Assembly (NCBI GenBank): GCA_039881145.1 | Contig: JAYKKI010000064.1 | Span: 868,001-932,000, forward strand | Length of the DNA: 64,000 nucleotides | Direction of reading: 5' to 3' | From: Druceiella hillmani | Lineage: Eukaryota > Arthropoda > Insecta > Lepidoptera > Hepialidae | Shown here: piece after piece, positions 1 to 13,380 of the stretch | Layout of the letters: each line of letters starts with the position of its first letter | Position numbering within the stretch: the stretch's first letter is position 1 | Position numbers and translations under genes: made by a program | The notes under the pieces: model-generated | Seen by the model: only the letters and a program-made list of their open reading frames with translations | The model's database searches: none | What the model was told of the DNA's origin: nothing

Positions 1-875
1 TCTCCTCCCTAAAATATTGTCTTTATTAATGAATGTGGGATAAAAAGAATATTATTTTATATATGAGTTTATATTCAATCAAAATTGATTTCATAATGTT
101 GTGTGCAATATTTTTGGACAGACATTTTTCAAGTCTATTGCAGCTTACTGATAAATAATCATTCAAGTTTTTATCTATCTTTTCTAAATTTACAATACTA
201 TTATTAATTACAAAATTTCAGCCAAATACATTATGTAAATTAAAAACTATCACTTCATCACATATTAAAGAATGACTTAATCTATTTGTTTATAAGTTGC
301 AATGATGGAATCCAATATTTCTAAGGATGATCACAGGCTATAAAACTTTATGTTATCGACATGCATATAGAAATTAGTTAAAAAATATCCAGCAAGTGAC
401 AAAAAAGCCACAAACCGCCTACATTAATTATTTTAATTTAGATAATACCAAAGTAATTACCAAAGTAAAAAGTAATACATGAAACTACTGTAGCAATTAA
501 TTTTTTCCAAAAAATTTCAGCACAAGGTCAGTCATAGTCACATTTTATAATGGTACTGGTGCAAAAGGTACAATTATTTATGTTAGAGGTGGAGTAGTAG
601 AATAATCTCTGAATCCATAAAAAATTTGTAATAGTTTTGAATAATTGTATATATTAATTGAGAAAACCCACAAAATTGTTTTTAAATGTTTTACTGAGCG
701 TACTATAAATTTTCCTCGTAAGCATATTCTTTATTGTACAGAGAATTTGTTAGTTTATTAAACAAGTTTTTAGTTCTAAATCCTGTTTTATTAATTATCG
801 TTTTATTTTTATGGCTTTGTAGTTTATTAACCTTTTAATTGCAAATTAGTCAACTTATGTGTTGATAATACTCAC

Positions 876-1527
876 ATTATACTTTATATTTTCAAGAAAC
901 ACATATATGCTAAAGAGAATGCCAAAAAACATCAGAGTGAATGACATGAATATCTGAAAAATAAAGTTAAAATTAGTTCATAATAATAATTTGTGTGGTA
1001 TTTTTGAAAGTTGTTAGTCAAAGTTAAAATATTATTAAAAAGCTTTAAGTATAACATTCAATACAAACCTGAAATTCAAACATTTTGTTTAAATAGGGGC
1101 ACAGGTCTAACAAGCGAATATAGAATTGAGATAGATAATGAATGGAATTTTTATTTAGAGGCAATGCAAATGTAAAATGATTGTTTGAATTGGGATTATG
1201 CTGCGGACTCCCAAATATAGCATCGACAGATGTGACCATGTTTCTTTTATTTTTGCGTTCAAAGAAAACGTTCAACATTTCCACACATTTTATTATACTA
1301 AATAAAATCAAACAGAATAGTATTATTTCTAGATCGAAAATAATGGCAGCAATAATTTTGTATACAGCATAAATGTATGAGTTTGGACCAAATTTTATAC
1401 TTCCAGCCACAAGATTAATACTGGCATAGAGACTGTAATAGGGTATGAGAAGACCAATAACTATGAGGTTTCTACATTTATCCTTTCTCAACAAATTTCT
1501 TCTATGCTCTGATTCGAAAAGATATTT
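876..1527 (-). pseudogene. 5'-truncated gustatory receptor fragment (part of exon 1 and exon 2)
   Basis: On the minus strand, 1527-1069 encodes the part of Gr exon 1 that begins at the residues aligned with DYLFK..., near codon 104 of the intact paralogue, and ends in FEFQ at a GT donor. Exon 2 is 953-876, again exactly 78 nt, ending in a GTGAGT donor. Motifs shared with the intact copy include LRKDKCRNLIV, SIKFGPN and IIFDLEIILFCLILFSI. The first ~103 codons are missing and replaced by piggyBac-derived sequence. Exons 3 and 4 would lie beyond the window start: in the paralogue exon 3 begins about 1 kb after exon 2. The merged reading frame is open for 193 codons (1626-1045), but without the N-terminus it is unlikely to make a receptor. 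Confidence 0.8.
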
Positions 1528-1529
1528 AT

Positions 1530-1665
1530 GGTATTTGTTTGGTGCTGTAGTAGAATATTGCAAGTTTTGGTAATAGAATTTTGTTCGTCTATCGCTTTCG
1601 GGCATATCTTGGCATTTTTGACACACTGAATTGACACATCTGCAACATTCAAAAAAAGGGGCTTC
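1530..1665 (-). pseudogene. Decayed piggyBac transposase fragment abutting the truncated Gr
   Basis: The minus strand reads a stretch like AIDEQNSITKTCNILL in one frame and APNKYHKYLF in the next. These match the piggyBac block around the first catalytic Asp (L-S/P-I/T-DEQ) and the following KPHKWGYKL motif. The same relic lies upstream of the Gr copies at 35 and 59 kb. It is a fossil and cannot make a transposase. Confidence 0.6.
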
Positions 1666-2357
1666 CAGTACCTAAACACAAAAAAAAATTTACTCTCTGG
1701 CTGCTAGTATATACTTTCCAAAATAATTTTTTTTTCTTTTTCCAACTAGAAACTGTTTATGAATGTCTTTTATTTCTCATCTACATATACAGCACCACAA
1801 CAAAACAAATTTTGGAACGAGTTTCTCACACAAAACTTCAAAGTTGCTACGTCATGCGTTTCTATAATATTAATGTATCAGAATATTACTTAACACTCCT
1901 ATGATTGTTTATGATACTCACTCACTGCCTTTTTATGTTCCAGCACAGTAGGCCACCATATAAATTGTGAAACATGATACATTTAATGCAATGTAGGATT
2001 AAGTTCTGTTTACACCCTCCACTTTAAAATTCTTACATAAGTAAAGTATAAACCACAACGTGTCGACAGCCATATGTGTGGTACTACTTCTGAATTTGCT
2101 TCTGTGCTTCTGGAATTTGTATTATTTTTTTATTTGAACAAAAGTTTATTGAAAATGATAATATTAAGACGATTCAAAAGATACAAATGTTTCACAATCA
2201 ACTTAAATTACCAACTATCCACCATTACTACATGTTTTAAACTTCAGCTCAGGGATATACATTATTTTCAATACAAAAGAATTCCTCAATGAAATAAACT
2301 ATTTTGTACATTTCGAATATAATTGGTGTTAATTTTGTAGAAATTCATTATAATTTG

Positions 2358-2606
2358 ATTTTTATTGAAAACTATATGAAACTATGTGATGTAGTATGAT
2401 TTCTACTTTATTTAAATTTTTTACTAGGACCTAGGTTTCATTGTATGACGACATCTTCAGGTGGGCTATTTGTAAAGATAAAGAATTTTTACAAATTGCC
2501 CACCTGAAGATGTTGTCACACAACGAAACCTAGGTCTTGGTAAAGAATTTAAATAAAGTATAAATAATGCTACATCAAGTAGTTTCAATTAGTTTGGAAT
2601 AAAAAT
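2358..2606. mobile_element. Fold-back (palindromic) element
   Basis: Two arms of about 119 bp (2358-2476 and 2488-2606) are near-perfect inverted copies around an 11-bp centre. Each arm contains CCTAGGTTTC and CATCTTCAGGTGGGC. The right arm of the big duplication lacks it, so it inserted after that duplication. Confidence 0.8.
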
Positions 2607-4589
2607 AAATTATTTTGTACATTTCAATAGAATTGTGTGGATTATTCCACTTATTCACAAACATCAGCAAAACAAACTATCCAGACTCTCAAATGTTATA
2701 TTTTGCTGCTTAATGAATGAAATAAAACCAAACAGAGATTAAAGATTAAAATGCTCCAAGACCTATTTAAAAGGCATCAAAATGACCTTTAGTGCTCTTC
2801 AAATTAAGGGTTACTGATAAGGCAAATCAATTAGGTACTGCTTTACCTCCGTTGGTTTCTCAATAAGAATTTCTCACAATGGTTCTCTGGTTTTGAATGA
2901 AAATTTTATGCCGTATTGAATATTACCTTCATATAAAGTTATTATGTACAAATGTGAAAAAATCCAACCCTCTCTTAAATAATGGCCATCAAAGTAATGA
3001 AAATTTCCAATTTGTTGTCATAAAATCAGTTGAACACATTTATTAAATTAAAATACTACTACTCTCAGAAACATAAAAATTTCACAAATATCAAAAAACT
3101 CTTTTAAAGAATTAAATGAGATCAGGTGACAATTCGCAAAGTGTTAATATCAAATGTTATGCATAATTTTCATTACAGGTATGACTCATCACATTACTTT
3201 AAATAGGAAAAACTAGAAAATGTGAATTTAACAAAAAAAATCTTTCAAATTAGCCAAAATTTTGGTTTAATCGCAAAAATTTGGTATCAAATGGAATCTA
3301 GCACAAGGAAGTAATTTTTTCCAAAAATATTTCTGGAAAAATTACCAAAAGCAATACTAAAAAAATTATAGTTTTTTGCATTCCATAATTTTTATCAACA
3401 TTTCTCTGATTTTTTTTATTTAATGTGCCTATATACACTTTTATTTAATAAACAGGAATTCAATATTTACTCGGGTAAAAATGTCAATTTGAATTTAATG
3501 AATTATTTTGGGTATATTTACAATACTTTAATAAATTATAGTTCTAAGGTTTATCTATTTGTGTTTGTTTATAACTTTTGGCACAAGAGTTTCATTGTCA
3601 TAGGGTGACTAAATATTTCTAGTTTCCAGCAACTCTATGAGGAATTGTAAGATTTCTAGTTAGATGATTTGTATCTGTTGAATTGTGGCAATCAAATATA
3701 AGCCGTATGGCTTGATTCACTTTGATCACATAGTCGCAGCTACTTCTGTTGGAAATTATCAAAAAAACAATCAGTGGAACATCTTTTTAGTTACACTGAT
3801 TAATGATTTTCAACAATAAATTTTTGTTATGATTTTAAACAATAAATTGATTAGTACTTTCTGCAACTCTGTTTTTAATATTATTTAATAGCACCAAATT
3901 CATTTACCTTAAAGAAGTCACTCATAGTAAAAAATATTCATGTGTGCCCATTATGCAAACACTTCAATATCTTTTAAAATAAGGCAATATATCAAATCCA
4001 TAGCAATAAACAGAATTCAGTAATATGTAGAAAATTTTAAAATAAAAACAAAATCAACGAGTATATCCACGCACTCTACTGAAATATAACGGAGATATTG
4101 ATCTTTTAGGTAATTATTTGCATTTTTATTGCAATACGAACAATTGATATCTTACAAGCATTGAGTTCACAAGGAAATGAAAACTCAAAACGACTGAAAT
4201 GGCTGATTACCCAAAAGACCTGCGCACCAAGGTGCATTGTTATGCAATGTGTTTAATATTAATTAAAACAATTTTTTTTAACAATTTAGATATAGCTCTT
4301 GACAGCTTCACATTTTCAATTTGGAATCTGTAATGAATGGTTCAAATTGCGTACAGAGCAGTATTACAAGAACATTGAAGTAACAATTCATTATTTGATT
4401 ACACATTAAATTGGGTCAAAGTGGCGTTTCATTTCGTGCTCAATTTATGATGATAATTCTCTAGTATCTCAACACATTTATTGCTGATGTAGATTTTTTG
4501 TTTAGATGTTTTTCGAATGATATTTTATATTAAATTTTTATAATGATAATTGTTTTACTGAACCGTGACGTGAAGAACGATTAAGATGA

Positions 4590-4655
4590 TCATTCGCTGG
4601 TGTCATCTGAAACAACACAAGTAAATTCGCTGGTGTCGTCTGAAACAACCCAAGA
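4590..4655. repeat. Two-copy tandem repeat, 33 bp
   Basis: ATTCGCTGGTGTCATCTGAA and ATTCGCTGGTGTCGTCTGAA start successive units ending in ACAACACAAG and ACAACCCAAG. The matching place in the inverted arm (near 55980) has only one unit, so the duplication is local and later. Confidence 0.7.
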
Positions 4656-5024
4656 TAATCTAATGTCATAACAATACTAAGCAGACTGTACTATGTAACT
4701 TAATTGAATGTCTGAAGTAAATAAATTGTTTTTAGTTTCAGTTTACTTTATTAGTATCCATAAGCCTTCATCTAAATTGATATCAACTAGAACTTCTCAA
4801 GGTATAGACCTTTATACTCAATATTTACCTTTGTTTAAAAAATAACCTCATGACAATGGGAGTGTGATAAGCTCCATCATTCATAAGTAAAACAAAATGT
4901 AACCATTTGTGTATGCTATTTTCCTCTAATATGGAATATGTACTTTCTTTTCTTTTTTTATGAACCACATATCTATTCATAGCAAAGTTAAGAAGTTAGC
5001 ACGGTCTTACTTCACCTTAAATTC

Positions 5025-5245
5025 TCAATGAAAGATGAAGCGGTGGGTCATTGAAGAAGATTGGACGAAGATGGACACCTTCTGGGCATTTGCAAGATAC
5101 GCCGCCGATACATGCCGTGTTTGGCAATGAAACCACCAATGCAACCGGTCAACATTTTGCATAAAGTATGATGTGAGGACTTTGTTTTGCCTGCAACATA
5201 GAGTACCAAAACAACCTTGACCTATGCCTAAGGTATTCATGTGTT
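5025..5245 (-). other. Conserved unassigned segment (left duplication arm)
   Basis: Minus-strand text shared with 55400-55615: TACTTTATGCAAAATGTTGA, GTATCTTGCAAATGCCCAG, and an end like CTTTCATTG..AATTT-AGGTGAAGTAAGA that resembles a splice donor. One frame reads VSAAYLANAQ in both copies. I do not recognise a protein. Confidence 0.35.
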
Positions 5246-6299
5246 TTATTACGTTCCATTCTTGAAAATTCTCACTTTACTGCTTATTCTTTAAATACTT
5301 ATGCGGTATCTGTCGTACATCCGTTGTCTGTCTGAGTTATCTTCATCTGCATGCCTTTTTTTGACCTATCTTTTTCGTCGGTCGGTCATTTAACTGTTTT
5401 CCTAATCATGCGGCACCAGATACTTTGCAAAGTTAAGTCTACTACCTTCATGTTGCTCTGGATATTCATCAACCAAGAGGTTTAAAGACTTCCTCTACCG
5501 CTCTTTTCATTAGCCACGGAAAGGCATTCATCATAATGTAAATATCTTTCCTTAAGATAATGTAAATATCAAAAATAAATGAATTGATATGAACTGCACA
5601 CAATAAATCTGTTTTGGATATATTCCAGTGGCAAAACTAACCAAACATTTCAGCACGTATGTAACTAATTCAATGCATTTTTTTTGAAAATGTGAAAAAT
5701 TTAAAAATGAAGTTTATAAACAAATCGATTATACTCTAACCCGCTCTTGCAATGAAAATAGAAAAAATAACTGAGTTGCCCTATTTTATCAAACCGATTA
5801 TATTTTTATATTAACTTCCAAGCAAATTTAAATTGTAAAAAATATGAAATAAAAATTATGTATTTGGTAACAACTGATCCTAGTGAATGTAAGGTGAGTT
5901 TAAGTGCTATTGTCAAATGTAAATAATGCACCATTTTAATGCTCTGAAACACGTAAACTATATAAAATTAACTAGTTCTAGAGTTGTTACATTGATTATT
6001 TGTACTATACAATTGTTTGTTCAGCTTGTACTGTTGGAAATGCAGTTTTACCTAATTTAAAGCGATATATAATGTTTTTTTTGGTGTACGACATACACAA
6101 ATAAACAAAACGGGTAATTGCAATACTTAAATTTTTTTCCACTATTTCTAAATTATTGCATTTGGTGGTTTTCTTAGTCATATACATAGCATTGCATTTA
6201 GTTACAATAGCCTCTTTTGATTGTCGTGTTCAACTGCCATATTTTTTTACTAATTTGAGATATTCTCCAATGGGGGTAGATAAGTTTTCATTACATTCT

Positions 6300-7000
6300 T
6301 TTTTTTTATATTCACATTTATTTTTTTGTCATTTTGACGGTAATACAAAAAATTATATCTTATTAATAATTTTTTCATTTATAAGTATTTTTTCTTACAG
6401 AAACGATGAACTTTTTTCTATATATTTAAATTTTTTTTAAACTCATATACATGAGTATAGTACACATATTTCAAGAATTTTGTATGTACATTTCTTCTCT
6501 GCCTAAGTAAAAAAACAGCAATTTCAGAGTTCATCATTATTTAACGGAAGTGACAACAGTTGTCACATGCGGTTTGACTTTTTGTGACCTCACATGCTCA
6601 AAGGATTAATTGAGGTCTCTATATGAGGTGTTTATTTACATAAACATTTTATTTATATGGGTCTGAACTATAGAAACTACAACGGTGCAGCAGGCAGGGA
6701 CGGAGAGACAGACATATAAACATGACGAAATTAGGAGGGATTCATTTTTGCCCTTCGTATACAGAATCCTAAAAACAAGACAGACGGAATTTATTGACAG
6801 GGGATATGATGCCTCTCCTCATTATAATATTTAGTAGATACAAGAAATGTAGCTTTACTTTTGACAACAACAGCTCACGCTTCAATAGAAATAATATCTC
6901 ATAGACTGTATAAGGGATGGATTTGTATTTAGAAGACGCTATAAACAGCATAACTGTTGAGAAGTTAGATCTTCATTTAAAACCTGGTAAACTGTGAACA
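6300..7000 (+). repeat. Dispersed repeat family R, copy 1
   Basis: AT-rich repeat with a conserved core (GGAAGTGACA ... TCACATGCTCAAAGGATTAA ... AGACGCTATAAACAGCAT). The same core occurs at 8510-8740 and 51590-52020, and inverted at 54070-54470, the last being the duplication partner of this copy. No coding frame is recognisable; it is probably an old transposable element. Confidence 0.6.
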
Positions 7001-7424
7001 GAGAATATTTTATTTCTTTGGGAAACATTTAATTTTTTTCAGCTTATTTCAAATTCAATTGAATTCCAAGGAGGAAGCTAAGTAATACCTATTAAACCCA
7101 CAGTATTTACAGTCTGTGACAAAATGTAATCGGTTGTAATTATACAGAAGCCATTAGACATCCAGTTTAGGTTACGGTGTTACGAAAAAAAAATGGAAAT
7201 TGTTTCTAATGTTTGTTGTTAAATTAACAGTAATGTCTAGTTAGAAAATAACAAAACATAAATAAATTTGAAATATATTTTTGAATAATCAAGGATTGAC
7301 AACTTAAACTTACTTATTTAGCTTCAGAGATAACCCAAGTATAACAATTATAACCATGAAATAAAAAAAATAAAGTCAAAGTTCAATAACATGAATTTCA
7401 GCATAGGAAATTATGAAGATATGT

Positions 7425-7560
7425 ATGTATGTATATATATATATATACTTACACACACACACACATACAGAAACACACCTGTGTGTGTGTGTGTGTGTGT
7501 GTGTTTGTGTGTGTATATGTACATACATTCAAATATATACACACACACATCTATACGAAT
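7425..7560. repeat. TA/AC/TG compound microsatellite
   Basis: Runs of TA, AC and TG dinucleotides including about 14 TG units. It lies inside R copy 1. Confidence 0.9.
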
Positions 7561-8299
7561 CCCGTAAATAATCATTACGTCTTTATAGAAGATTATAGTA
7601 AAGAAAACTTATATATTCTCTAATACAATTGAAAACTGAAGAGTAATTTTTTCAACATTACTTACGTAATTGGTCGAGCGAGGGACATTAGTTCTTCGAC
7701 AAGAGATACGGGCAGTCCCTGGTTCCATCACATGACTCAAGCGTATGGCCACTATCAAGGTGACACAATATGCTTTTCAGTTTAATAATTTAGGTGGGAA
7801 TCACCTCTCATTCAGAATGGATAGGTTGTAGATTGTAATAGTTTATCTAACACTATATTATTCATGAAATTTCACATCTGCTATAAACTCAAAATAATCA
7901 GTTGAGTACTTCCTAAATTTTCCAAGTGGATATGTAAACAGACAGACAAACAAAAGCTTCTTACATATTTTACCACATGTCATTTGATGAGTAAAATATG
8001 TGAAAAATAGTTTAATCCCACCCTTCCCTATCTTCATAATCTGTCAACATTAACAGACACTTAAACAACGGTGTGGGCGTTATATTGAATTACAGTCTAC
8101 AACCTTCCATTCAAATAATATAATGTGAATTCAAATATACCAACATTATGTTCACATCAGCTTACTATGATGTTGTTTGCAGATAAAATGAACTGTTAAA
8201 AAACAATTTCGATTGTCTATTATGGATCAGAATTAAATCCATTATTTTAGAGACTGATTAGCATCGCTAGTGTGGTGCGTTGTGTTGGCGTACTTCCAT

Positions 8300-8745
8300 T
8301 TATATATTTTTTATACATTTTTAAAATGATAAAAAAGTTTTATTTTATGGACACTTTTTAATTTATAAACAATTTGTCTTGCAAAATGGGAAAATACTTC
8401 TTCATAAATTTCAATATCTTTTAAACTTAGAAATATATAAGTATGCCACAAATATTTTGGTTATTTTGTAACTACACACTATTTTTTCTAAGTAAAAATT
8501 TCATTATAATTGAATAGCAAATTTTGGAGTTATGCATTTATTTTCGGAAGTGACAAAAAAGCTAGCAAGTGCCCTTTGACCTCTTGTGATATCACATGCT
8601 CGAAGAATTAATTGAGATCCCTATATGAAATATTAACTCAAAAATACAGCAGACATACCGACAGACATCAGGAAACAATAGTTCCATTTTTGCCTTTTAT
8701 ATGCAAAATCCTGAAAAGGAGACAGATTAAATATTTTAACAAGAT
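8300..8745 (+). repeat. Dispersed repeat family R, copy 2 (partial)
   Basis: Shares the GGAAGTGACA and CACATGCTCGAAGAATTAAT core and the following ATCCTGAAAAGGAGACAGA with the other R copies. It lacks the downstream half. Confidence 0.55.
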
Positions 8746-10160
8746 TTTACGTTTATTAGCTTTTATCTTTTATCATTGTAATATCTGAGAATTGCTTGGT
8801 GAAATCCCTGATTCTATCCTATCCATTTTCCTCTAATTACATGACCTGCTGTAAAAAGATTAATATGTTTCTATAGTTCAACTATGCGAATATGAAAATG
8901 CGTGCTAGGCCTACGATGAATGGTATTAGGAAGTATATCCTTTATTTAGAAGGAAGTGCCCATAATAAGTTAGAAGCTTGTTTATAATAAGTAGACAATT
9001 TTCTAAGTACAATATGTAAATGGACCACAATAAACTATTGTTAATCTGCAGTAAACACATCATCAACTGTTTCAGACAGATTGCATTTCATAAATCTTAT
9101 ACCTGACTAGATATCTGACCTGAGAAGCTATCTGTTGTAAAAATTTAAGACTTGTAGAAGATCTCTCTACGCTTACTGTTTTTAAAAGAATTGTGTAACA
9201 ATTCCATTTTTTTTCTCAAATGAAAATATAACAGAGGATTATTCACAAGCAGTATCACAAGATCATTAAAAATTGTTGAATTACACATTTCACTCACCTT
9301 TTTAGAGTTATATAGACAAGATGTATTATGAAAAAAACACAATTACATTTTTGAATCAATGCCATTTACCATGTCAATATATTGTAAATGATCTAGACAA
9401 TGCTGATGACGGATAGTTGAGTAGTTAACAGTATGTCATATCATTAATATCTTAATAGAATTTTGTGCAAAAGCTTCCAATGAATGCATCATTTTAATTG
9501 AAGTTTTTCAATTATTCGCAGATAATATTCTGTTATGGTTATGATACTTCAAAATGCCTTTGTTTGATATCAAAATATCTTTTTAAAACAAATTTACCTA
9601 TGGAATACATCCAGTTGTATAAAGTATGTTGGTAAAGGCAGAATCATTTATTATGAGTACATGCGAATGAGATCTAAGTTTAGTTACATTTAGAAATAAT
9701 GCTCAATATATAAATCTTGTAAAGAAAATATTAAGTCGCCACTGGATATTTATTTAAATACTATTCTTTAGCAACATATTCTGGACACTCAATAGTATTT
9801 TTTTAGTTTTCAATATAAAACTGCTGTTTTAATGCACACATGTATATTCTTTTGTTAATAAATTAAAAAAAACTGTGTAAGGCCTTGCTGCAGATAAACA
9901 ACAACGGATAAAAAACACATCCACTTCAATAGTTTCCGCTAGACTACTTTTTGAGGTTTCATAGACAAGTGTTAAAAGCAGAACCCTTGTAGTTTCATCA
10001 TGTTCATTCATCTGTCTTTACATGACTGTTCGTCACATTCTTGTAGTTTCTATAGTTTTATTTCTATGTAAAGGAAATTTTCAAGCAAGTTGAAGCAGAA
10101 ATCTCGATTAATATGTTGCATAGTAGTACAAAACAGATTTTTTTATATTAGCAATAGGTT

Positions 10161-10197
10161 ACTTTACATTTATCACCTGTCCCCGTAAATGTAAAGT
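10161..10197. repeat. Small hairpin, 12-bp perfect arms
   Basis: ACTTTACATTTA and TAAATGTAAAGT around a 13-bp centre. Confidence 0.7.
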
Positions 10198-10930
10198 GAC
10201 AATGAAATAAAAATATTTTTCACACATAACATTAAGCTGGGTAACATCGGGTGGGTCTTTTAAAATGAATTGCTGTTTCATTCACCTTTTTTAAATTTTG
10301 TGACCCGTAATCTATGCTTTTTCTATTATAAATAAAAAAATAAGGACGAGAAACAATGTACAAGGAAGAAATATTTAGCACTAAATTCCTTAAAAATCCA
10401 GATGGAAGTGATTTGCGAAAACAATATTATTCAAGGAAATTAAATATTTCACAAAGTATCACTGTGCTGTCTAGTGCTAATTAATTAACAGTTAATTTTG
10501 TTTCACAACAATATCTACATATTTAATATATATGGCGTAAATATACACACAAAACAATATAATTATTTCTTTAATTTTTTATTAGCTTTACACTAATGAT
10601 TGAAATAAAATGAAATATATTTAATAATAACACATCCAATAAAGCAAGGTATTTTTGTGTATCGGTAATATTTTCAATACAAATAGGTAACATGAGAAAA
10701 AAATAAGCGTATGTATACTATTAAATTTTTATAATTTGTCATGACGTTTAAAGTTTGACAGAAAATTAAAAACTAATTGATTTTACAAAACATGTGTAAT
10801 ATTGAAATTAATTTAACAGCATCTACTTTTTTTATACATTTTGCTAGGTAATGGAGTTGAATAAAACACTATTTTTTCAATTATGACTGATGTGTATTTG
10901 TATATATCGTCAGTAGATTCATTTAATATT

Positions 10931-10936
10931 TATATG

Positions 10937-10995
<59 letters not shown>
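10931..10995. repeat. TA microsatellite
   Basis: Nearly uninterrupted TA dinucleotides with a few TT and TG interruptions. Confidence 0.9.
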
Positions 10996-10996
<1 letters not shown>

Positions 10997-13090
10997 TATA
11001 ATATGTACATATTTTTAATTCTTGTGTTAATATAATATTGAGTTTTTGGTACTTTTGTAATAACTTAATAATATTCAATAATTGATATAGTGTTCAAAAA
11101 AATTTAGCCCACATCAGATATGCCTAAAATTATAAACTAAAACAAACTCTGCATGTAAAACTTACATGTAGGCTTCGTGATGGTCATTATTTTGTAATAA
11201 TACAAGGGAATGTTATTAAATAATTCACATAACCATATGAGGTAGTTAGGGATAGTGGTGGACGTAATGATATACACAAAAGTCGATATCGTGAGATTTG
11301 CACAGCTCAGTAGGAAAGAGAAAATGGATGATACGTATTTTAACCTTCACCTAATAATATTTTAAAATTTTCTTTGTTTTCACTTTTCTGTTATGTAAAC
11401 TAGATTAAGGTAGGTTCATTCACTTCAAATTTTCTCATTTCTTATTTACCACAAGGCATCAAAAGCTTTACATTTTTCGAGTAAATTTGCAGTGAAAAGA
11501 GGGATTCCATTCAGGAAATAACACTGTCCTGTGTGTAAAAAACTATTGTTTCAGGTATGGATCATATCATGACGAGAAATCGGTGAAAAGAAATAAAATA
11601 TGTTCTAGGAAAACCTAATTTTTAAAAATTTATTATTTATAATTTTTTTTATGACTTAAACCCATCTGTAACAAATATATTTAGTATGCAATATTTATTT
11701 CATTAAGGAACTACATATGTGCTTGCTACAGAAATAAAATACTGAACAAGTTATTACAAACTAGACTTTCACCAAGAACATTTAGTTACACATGCCAAAA
11801 TTATTTCTTCACAGTTCGATTTTATGTACAAATTTTATCATTATATTTAAACACCTATAACAATTTCCATGGTCTATATTATTCAGTATAATTAAGAAAA
11901 ACCTTTAAGTTCTTGACCACTTATAATTTCAGTGAATTCACTTATAAAACCATTCTCGCAAAGGACTGCATAGTATTGCAGTTCAGAAAACCAACAGCAT
12001 GTGAATGGTTAATCCAAAAATTCTAACTAGGGTTAACAGATCTTTGCCATAATACTTTCACTGATAATTTTCAAATATATTAACTATGTCGAATGTACCA
12101 CAAAAAATTAACGTAAGAGCTGAAATTATTTACAAACCTGTGAAAAAGCACATATAAAAATTAATTTTTTTTTATTTACAACAATTTAAAAAAATAGAGA
12201 AGGTTTGAAGAATAAAAATTAATATTTTCTTCGTTTTCAAAAGTGTAATAGACTGATAAATTAAATCCAAAGCAGAACTCACACAGCATTCATGTCTGAT
12301 CCCCATTTCACAGATTTTTTAATGGAACACCTACAATAAGAAATAACGAACTGCGTAACAGTTTATCTTGTCTATAGAATATTTCTGAAACTATTTTTTA
12401 TTAATTTTGTTCTCTTGTATTTATTTTTCTCATATTATTTTGTCTCTATTAATATTACTACTAAACTTAATAAATGTAATCGGAAACAATCATTCATCTC
12501 TTCATGACTTAATGTTTTTTGGAGAGTATTTCTCTTAGCTTTCCCTTCAAAAATTTATTTGAAATAACCTCAAAACAGAAAAACAGAATTTACAATGCCC
12601 ATTACAAAATCACATTACTTTTCAGTTTCTTTAACATGCCAGCACAAACTCATTTGTAATCAGGATTGTTATTTTGAAACGCGAGGATCTCGGCTAAACA
12701 GCGAGGACAGAACTCCATATTCAAATAATTATTAAAGATGATCCCTTATTTTGATAATTTTTTTTGTCCTTTGTTATATTTCTCAATCAATATCCCTCAT
12801 AATATTTTTCAATTTCAACGCTCCAATTACCGTTTTGGCAGTACTCTGAAATACGAAGTATTTAATAGTGTATATATTAACGTAACGTGATTTTACTTCA
12901 TGAGCTTCTTTATATACTTTGCCACAATACATTTGTAACAGTGAAATAGATGTAACTATTAAATTTATTAAATTATTATCACGTATCACCCACAAAACAA
13001 TAAGCGAGGTGTTCTGACTGTCTACAAAATGTCAAAGTCAATTAAAAGAACAAAGCTATGGCTGAGAAAGAGAAAGACAGAAAATGACTT

Positions 13091-13380
13091 AAAACAACCA
13101 GCAAAACTCATAACAACTAGATGATATAAAACAACCAGTAACAAACATTACAACTAGATGACATGATACGACAGGCAAAAGGCATTACAATTAGATGAGA
13201 ATAGATAGAAACAACCGGCAAAAGGCAACGAGATGATATAAAACAACTGGCAAAAGGAATTACAACTATATGATATAAAACAACCAGCAAAAGGCATAAC
13301 AATTAGACGATGTATAACAATCGACTTAAGGCATTACAACTTGATGATATAAAATATCAGGTAGATGGCATTACAAGGTG
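13091..13380. repeat. Minisatellite, 37-bp unit, about 8 copies
   Basis: Diverged tandem units of the type AAAACAACCAGCAAAAGGCA followed by TTACAACTAGATGATAT. Period is 37 bp with occasional indels. It has no spacer structure and is not a CRISPR array. Confidence 0.85.

Larger units (their letters stand above)
1..8300 (-). repeat. Left arm of a long inverted segmental duplication
   Basis: Read on the minus strand, this arm matches 52650-61560 in order. Anchor pairs I matched by eye: 540/61045, 876/60496, 1069/60303, 2000/58090, 2765/57450, 3050/57040, 4160/56400, 5130/55510, 6030/54960, 7660/53450, 7900/53160 and 8200/52720. Similarity is clear but diverged, with indels and later insertions such as the fold-back element at 2358-2606. 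About 1.2 kb, from the piggyBac relic into Gr exon 1, is deleted here. Boundaries are approximate. Confidence 0.75.
8750..13080. other. No gene seen
   Basis: AT-rich DNA with a small hairpin (10161-10197) and a TA microsatellite (10931-10995). Open frames are short with no recognisable domain or splice pattern. Confidence 0.6.

Noticed and set aside
2495..2545. Hammerhead-ribozyme-like core CTGAAGA ... GAAAC in the fold-back arms
   Set aside because: A short stem II can be drawn, but the sequences outside the core (CCCAC and CCTAGG) do not pair to make stem III and one base is left over at stem II.
6156..6440. 94-codon open frame
   Set aside because: T-rich low-complexity sequence inside repeat family R; the inverted-arm partner near 54.7 kb does not keep a matching frame.
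7670..7760. Possible tRNA-like B box near CCTGGTTCCATC
   Set aside because: No A box, acceptor stem or cloverleaf can be drawn, and the right-arm copy does not preserve it.
13091..13380. CRISPR-like regular repeat
   Set aside because: Units are contiguous and diverged with no unique spacers, and the genome is eukaryotic.
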